From positions 1 through 8,224 of the forward strand of contig JACPZJ010000014.1 of NCBI GenBank assembly GCA_016195585.1: DNA of 8,224 nt, read 5' to 3'. The stretch's first letter is position 1. Each line of letters opens with the position of its first letter. Source of the stretch: Nitrospirota bacterium. GTDB taxonomy: Bacteria; Nitrospirota; CAKKRA01; 9FT-COMBO-42-15. A model generated the notes under the pieces. That model made no database searches. It saw nothing but the letters and a program-made list of their open reading frames with translations, and had not been told where the DNA came from. Below, piece after piece: positions 5,702 through 8,224 of the stretch. A program made the position numbers and the translations under genes.

Positions 5702-7570
5702 TTAACTCTCCTGCTGCAACTCGCTCAGTCTTTGCTCAAATTCTTTTGATTTTGCATCATGCTCGGCGGTTAAGGATTCCAACTCTTTAAAAAGGGCTTC
5801 AATCCGGCTGTTCAATTTATGAATGGAAACGGATAGCCTTGATATGGTTTCGCCATCGCCCTTTTCCGAAGCCTCCACAAGGAAGCGGCTGTCATTCTCC
5901 ACATCCTTTTCCAGAAGCATGATATTTTTTTCCACATCAGCAATTATCTTTTGCAGAGGGCCGAGTATTTTTGAACGGCGCTCGTTTAATTGCGCCCTGA
6001 GCCTCCGCATCTCTTTTTTATTGATATTTTTATTTTGTCTGTTATTGGGACGGCTGTTGTCAGCCTCCTCCGCCCTCTCACTTTCCCATCCAATCCGATC
6101 CAAAAACTCCTGATAGGTTCCCTCAAACAGCTCCACCTTGCCGTTGTCAAATACAATCAGCCTGGTGGCCACGGCATTGAGGATCATCTCGCTGTGAGTG
6201 ACGATGATAATCCCGCCGTCAAATGCCTCAATAGCTTCAACCAGTGAATCAATGGAGTCCATATCCAGATGATTGGTAGGTTCATCAAGGAGAAGGAGAT
6301 TGGCAGGGGTTACCAGCAGCTTTCCCAGCAAAACCCTGCTCTTTTCGCCGCCGGAAAGCACCTCCACCTTTTTCAGCGCCTTGTCGCCGTCAAACATCAT
6401 TATCCCGCATATCCTGCGGGCAGCGCCCCTGTTGCAATCAGGATCCGTATCCATTATCACCTGCTCAACGGTTTTTTTAGGGTTAAGGCGGTTGATATTG
6501 GTCTGGCCAAAATAGGCGATAGATAAATTTTGATTATGTTGAACCGTTCCTGTTTGCGGCTGCAACTCACCTGCAAGCATATTCAAAAGGGTGGTCTTGC
6601 CTTTTCCGTTTTTGCCTATAATAGCAATCCTGTCATTTTTCCCAACGGCTATGTTTAAGCCATTAATAAGCGGCGGAGTGTCCTGATTATAAGAAAACGA
6701 TATGTCTGCCGCATTCATCAGCCATTTGCCTAAAAAAGGCGCTGCCTTGAATGAAAAATCAAGGGTTCTTATATCGGACAGTTTTTCCAGCTTTTTCATC
6801 TTTTCAAGGGCCTTTATGCGCGACTGGACAGCCTTTGCCTTTGTAGCCTTGGCCCTGAAGCGATTGATAAACTCCTCCACCTCACTGCGCTTTTTTGAGT
6901 CATTGATGCGGGTCTTCTCATGTATCTCTTCTTCCAGCAATATCTGCTCATACAGTTTCTGCGTAGGACCGGCAATCTTTCGCATCTTGCAGCGGTGTAT
7001 GCCCATGGTGTGGGTTGTTACGCTGTCCATAAAGTCGCGGTCGTGTGTGATGATCATCAGTTCGCCTTTCCAACTGCGGAGAAAGCGCGTCAGCCATCGC
7101 ACGGACACAATGTCCAGATAATTGGTCGGTTCGTCAAGAAGGAGGAGGTTAGGCTCGGAAACCAGCGCCTTGGCGAGATTCAAACGAATCTGGTAGCCGC
7201 CGGAGAGCATCAAAGGACTACGGTCAAAATCATCGGAAGAGAACCCGAGGCCCATGAGAATGGTTTCCACCTTGTAACTTTCATCAATTCCATCCTCGGA
7301 CACCGGAAGGCTGAGGCATCCCTCTTTCAGAACAGTATCCTCGGTAAAACGGATGTGCTGGGAAAGATGTCCAATGGTGTAATAATTCGGAATGCTGATA
7401 ACTCCGGCATCAGGATGTTCTTCTCCGAGGATCATCCTGAAGAGGGTTGTTTTACCGTGCCCGTTTCTGCCGACCAATCCGATCCGCTCGCCGGGATTTA
7501 TGACAAAACTGACATTATCAAAAATCTCCTGGCTGCCGTAAGCCTTTTCCAAACCGCTGACCTTAAGCAT
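5702..7570 (-). CDS. ABC-F family ATPase (ribosome-associated type)
   Basis: The 622-residue soluble protein has two ABC ATPase domains and no membrane segments, the ABC-F arrangement; such proteins act on ribosomes in translation control or antibiotic protection. Domain 1 shows Walker A GRNGHGKTT (34-42), Q71, signature LSGGY (122-126), Walker B LLLLDE (142-147) and switch H176. Domain 2 shows GKNGKGKTT (319-327), Q356, LSGGE (405-409), LLLLDE (425-430) and H459. The charged helical linker between domains (about 205-265, with FRAKATKAKAVQSRIKALEK at 238-257) is the ABC-F signature insertion. A C-terminal charged coiled-coil tail (about 515-620) recalls Uup or YheS extensions. The exact subgroup cannot be assigned by eye. 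The ATG at 7570 has only a poor ribosome site, but an in-frame TAA lies just upstream. No clear promoter is seen in the 95-base gap behind it, so read-through from the upstream gene is possible. Confidence 0.93.
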   Translation of the reverse strand: MLKVSGLEKAYGSQEIFDNVSFVINPGERIGLVGRNGHGKTTLFRMILGEEHPDAGVISIPNYYTIGHLSQHIRFTEDTVLKEGCLSLPVSEDGIDESYKVETILMGLGFSSDDFDRSPLMLSGGYQIRLNLAKALVSEPNLLLLDEPTNYLDIVSVRWLTRFLRSWKGELMIITHDRDFMDSVTTHTMGIHRCKMRKIAGPTQKLYEQILLEEEIHEKTRINDSKKRSEVEEFINRFRAKATKAKAVQSRIKALEKMKKLEKLSDIRTLDFSFKAAPFLGKWLMNAADISFSYNQDTPPLINGLNIAVGKNDRIAIIGKNGKGKTTLLNMLAGELQPQTGTVQHNQNLSIAYFGQTNINRLNPKKTVEQVIMDTDPDCNRGAARRICGIMMFDGDKALKKVEVLSGGEKSRVLLGKLLVTPANLLLLDEPTNHLDMDSIDSLVEAIEAFDGGIIIVTHSEMILNAVATRLIVFDNGKVELFEGTYQEFLDRIGWESERAEEADNSRPNNRQNKNINKKEMRRLRAQLNERRSKILGPLQKIIADVEKNIMLLEKDVENDSRFLVEASEKGDGETISRLSVSIHKLNSRIEALFKELESLTAEHDAKSKEFEQRLSELQQES

Positions 7571-7646
7571 ATATATTTTTTCTTAACTCAAAATGCAGGA
7601 CTTTTTTATGAGAGACCTTTTGCATCCTCTTTGCAATTCTTTATTT

Positions 7647-7665
7647 CGCCTCTCCATTAGAGGCG
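7647..7665 (-). repeat. Hairpin immediately after the phosphofructokinase stop codon
   Basis: CGCCTCT (7647-7653) and AGAGGCG (7659-7665) form a perfect 7-bp GC-rich stem with a 5-base loop, adjoining the minus-strand stop codon at 7666-7668. No T run follows on the minus strand (AAATAAAG), so it is not a classical intrinsic terminator. It could protect the 3' end or weaken read-through into the ABC-F gene. The remainder of 7571-7665 shows nothing else clear. Confidence 0.55.
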
Positions 7666-8224
7666 CTATGAGAATCTCCTCTCTATCTGGCCCTTTATCT
7701 CTGCAAGTTCGTACTTAAACCCCTCTATCTTTCTGCCAAAGCAGATGCCGAGGCCCTCAAGAAAGGCAGCCTCTTTTATGTCAACCTCCCTCCGCTTTAT
7801 TACCTCTGCTGTCTGCTGATAATATATCTTATCTGCAATCACATTCACCACTGTATTTCCTGATTTGCCTTCAAGCAGAAGGATTACTGCGCCTGCGCCT
7901 GCCTTATACCCAAAGTTCACATCATAGGCAGAGGAATTGCCAGAGCGCACAAGATGGCCGGGTACAACCTCCCTCACCTCTGGTATTTCATAGATGCCCT
8001 GTACGTACATCCCTGCCCTCGTCATAAGCTTCTCAACCTCCGGGTCATTCTTTAGCCTCTTTTCAATCTGCTGCTTTACATATTTTGCAGCGCCAGCGAG
8101 CTTTTTGTGGCCAAAGGCATCAACACCCGCTCCCTCGTCATAGAGAAGCTCGCCAGAGGCGGTCTTGATTCCCTCTGCAACAACAATCGTGTATATCCCC
8201 CTCTTTGTATCACTTTTTTCTATC
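7666..8224 (-). CDS. Phosphofructokinase-family enzyme, C-terminal part (5' end outside window)
   Basis: The frame is open from the window edge at 8224 down to a stop at 7666-7668, giving 185 residues; an internal ATG at 8025 is not the true start. YTIVVAEGIK and DAFGHKKLAG (near partial residues 11-44), then GHLVRSGNSSAYD (89-101) followed by VNFGYKAGAGA, match the C-terminal half of 6-phosphofructokinases. The Arg in VRSG corresponds to the conserved Arg of the QRGGSP motif that contacts fructose 6-phosphate. The enzyme would phosphorylate fructose 6-phosphate in glycolysis in the cytoplasm. The N-terminal glycine/aspartate motif that separates ATP from pyrophosphate users is outside the window, so the phosphoryl donor cannot be decided; the style of the motif resembles pyrophosphate or mixed-type enzymes. 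The gene precedes the ABC-F gene on the same strand. Confidence 0.8.
   Translation of the reverse strand, partial: IEKSDTKRGIYTIVVAEGIKTASGELLYDEGAGVDAFGHKKLAGAAKYVKQQIEKRLKNDPEVEKLMTRAGMYVQGIYEIPEVREVVPGHLVRSGNSSAYDVNFGYKAGAGAVILLLEGKSGNTVVNVIADKIYYQQTAEVIKRREVDIKEAAFLEGLGICFGRKIEGFKYELAEIKGQIERRFS

Noticed and set aside
6920..7660. Long plus-strand open frame of 246 codons
   Set aside because: It is antisense to the ABC-F gene, whose Walker, signature and linker motifs are all intact; its own translation shows no family features and no ribosome site.

Overview
This is a bacterial accessory region. The genes sit in two convergent blocks: a plus-strand run at 145-5667 and two minus-strand genes at 5702-8224. 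Base composition looks moderately AT-rich, with strong AAAGGAGG ribosome sites in several plus-strand gaps. A DUF2148 ferredoxin-like protein and a TIGR00295-like HD protein next to a chromate-response protein suggest an anaerobic or metal-exposed lineage, for example Nitrospirota or a deltaproteobacterial-type group. That assignment is a low-confidence guess; no marker gene in the window fixes it.

Plus strand, first half. A short promoter region (98-143) carries a perfect 9+2+9 palindrome and a second, imperfect copy that runs almost into the ATG of chrB. chrB (145-1149) encodes a two-domain ChrB-type protein. It is followed closely by a DUF2148 Fe-S protein (1172-1726) and an MFS transporter (1737-2938). 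The transporter's reading frame is broken by a one-base loss near 2271. No chrA chromate transporter is visible.

Plus strand, second half. After a 129-base gap holding a small signal-peptide-like ORF with its own ribosome site come a tandem-domain universal stress protein (3068-3925), an HD-domain phosphohydrolase (3938-4486) and a second, intact MFS transporter (4483-5667). The last two overlap by ATGA. The two MFS proteins align end to end as paralogs, so the block reads as two efflux units built around an internal duplication. A plausible but untested reading is that ChrB senses an oxyanion or related stress and controls efflux, with the Fe-S, stress and HD proteins as accessory functions.

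Minus strand. An ABC-F ATPase (7570 to 5702) lies downstream of the C-terminal part of a phosphofructokinase-family enzyme that runs off the window edge (8224 to 7666). They look like ordinary housekeeping or translation-related genes, unrelated to the plus-strand block.

The most unusual signal is a perfect 18-bp inverted repeat inside the beginning of the second MFS gene (4514-4570). A less perfect hairpin lies at the homologous codons of the first MFS gene (1778-1819). No RNA genes, CRISPR arrays, insertion sequences or attachment sites were recognised, and no gene-free stretch exceeds about 145 bases.
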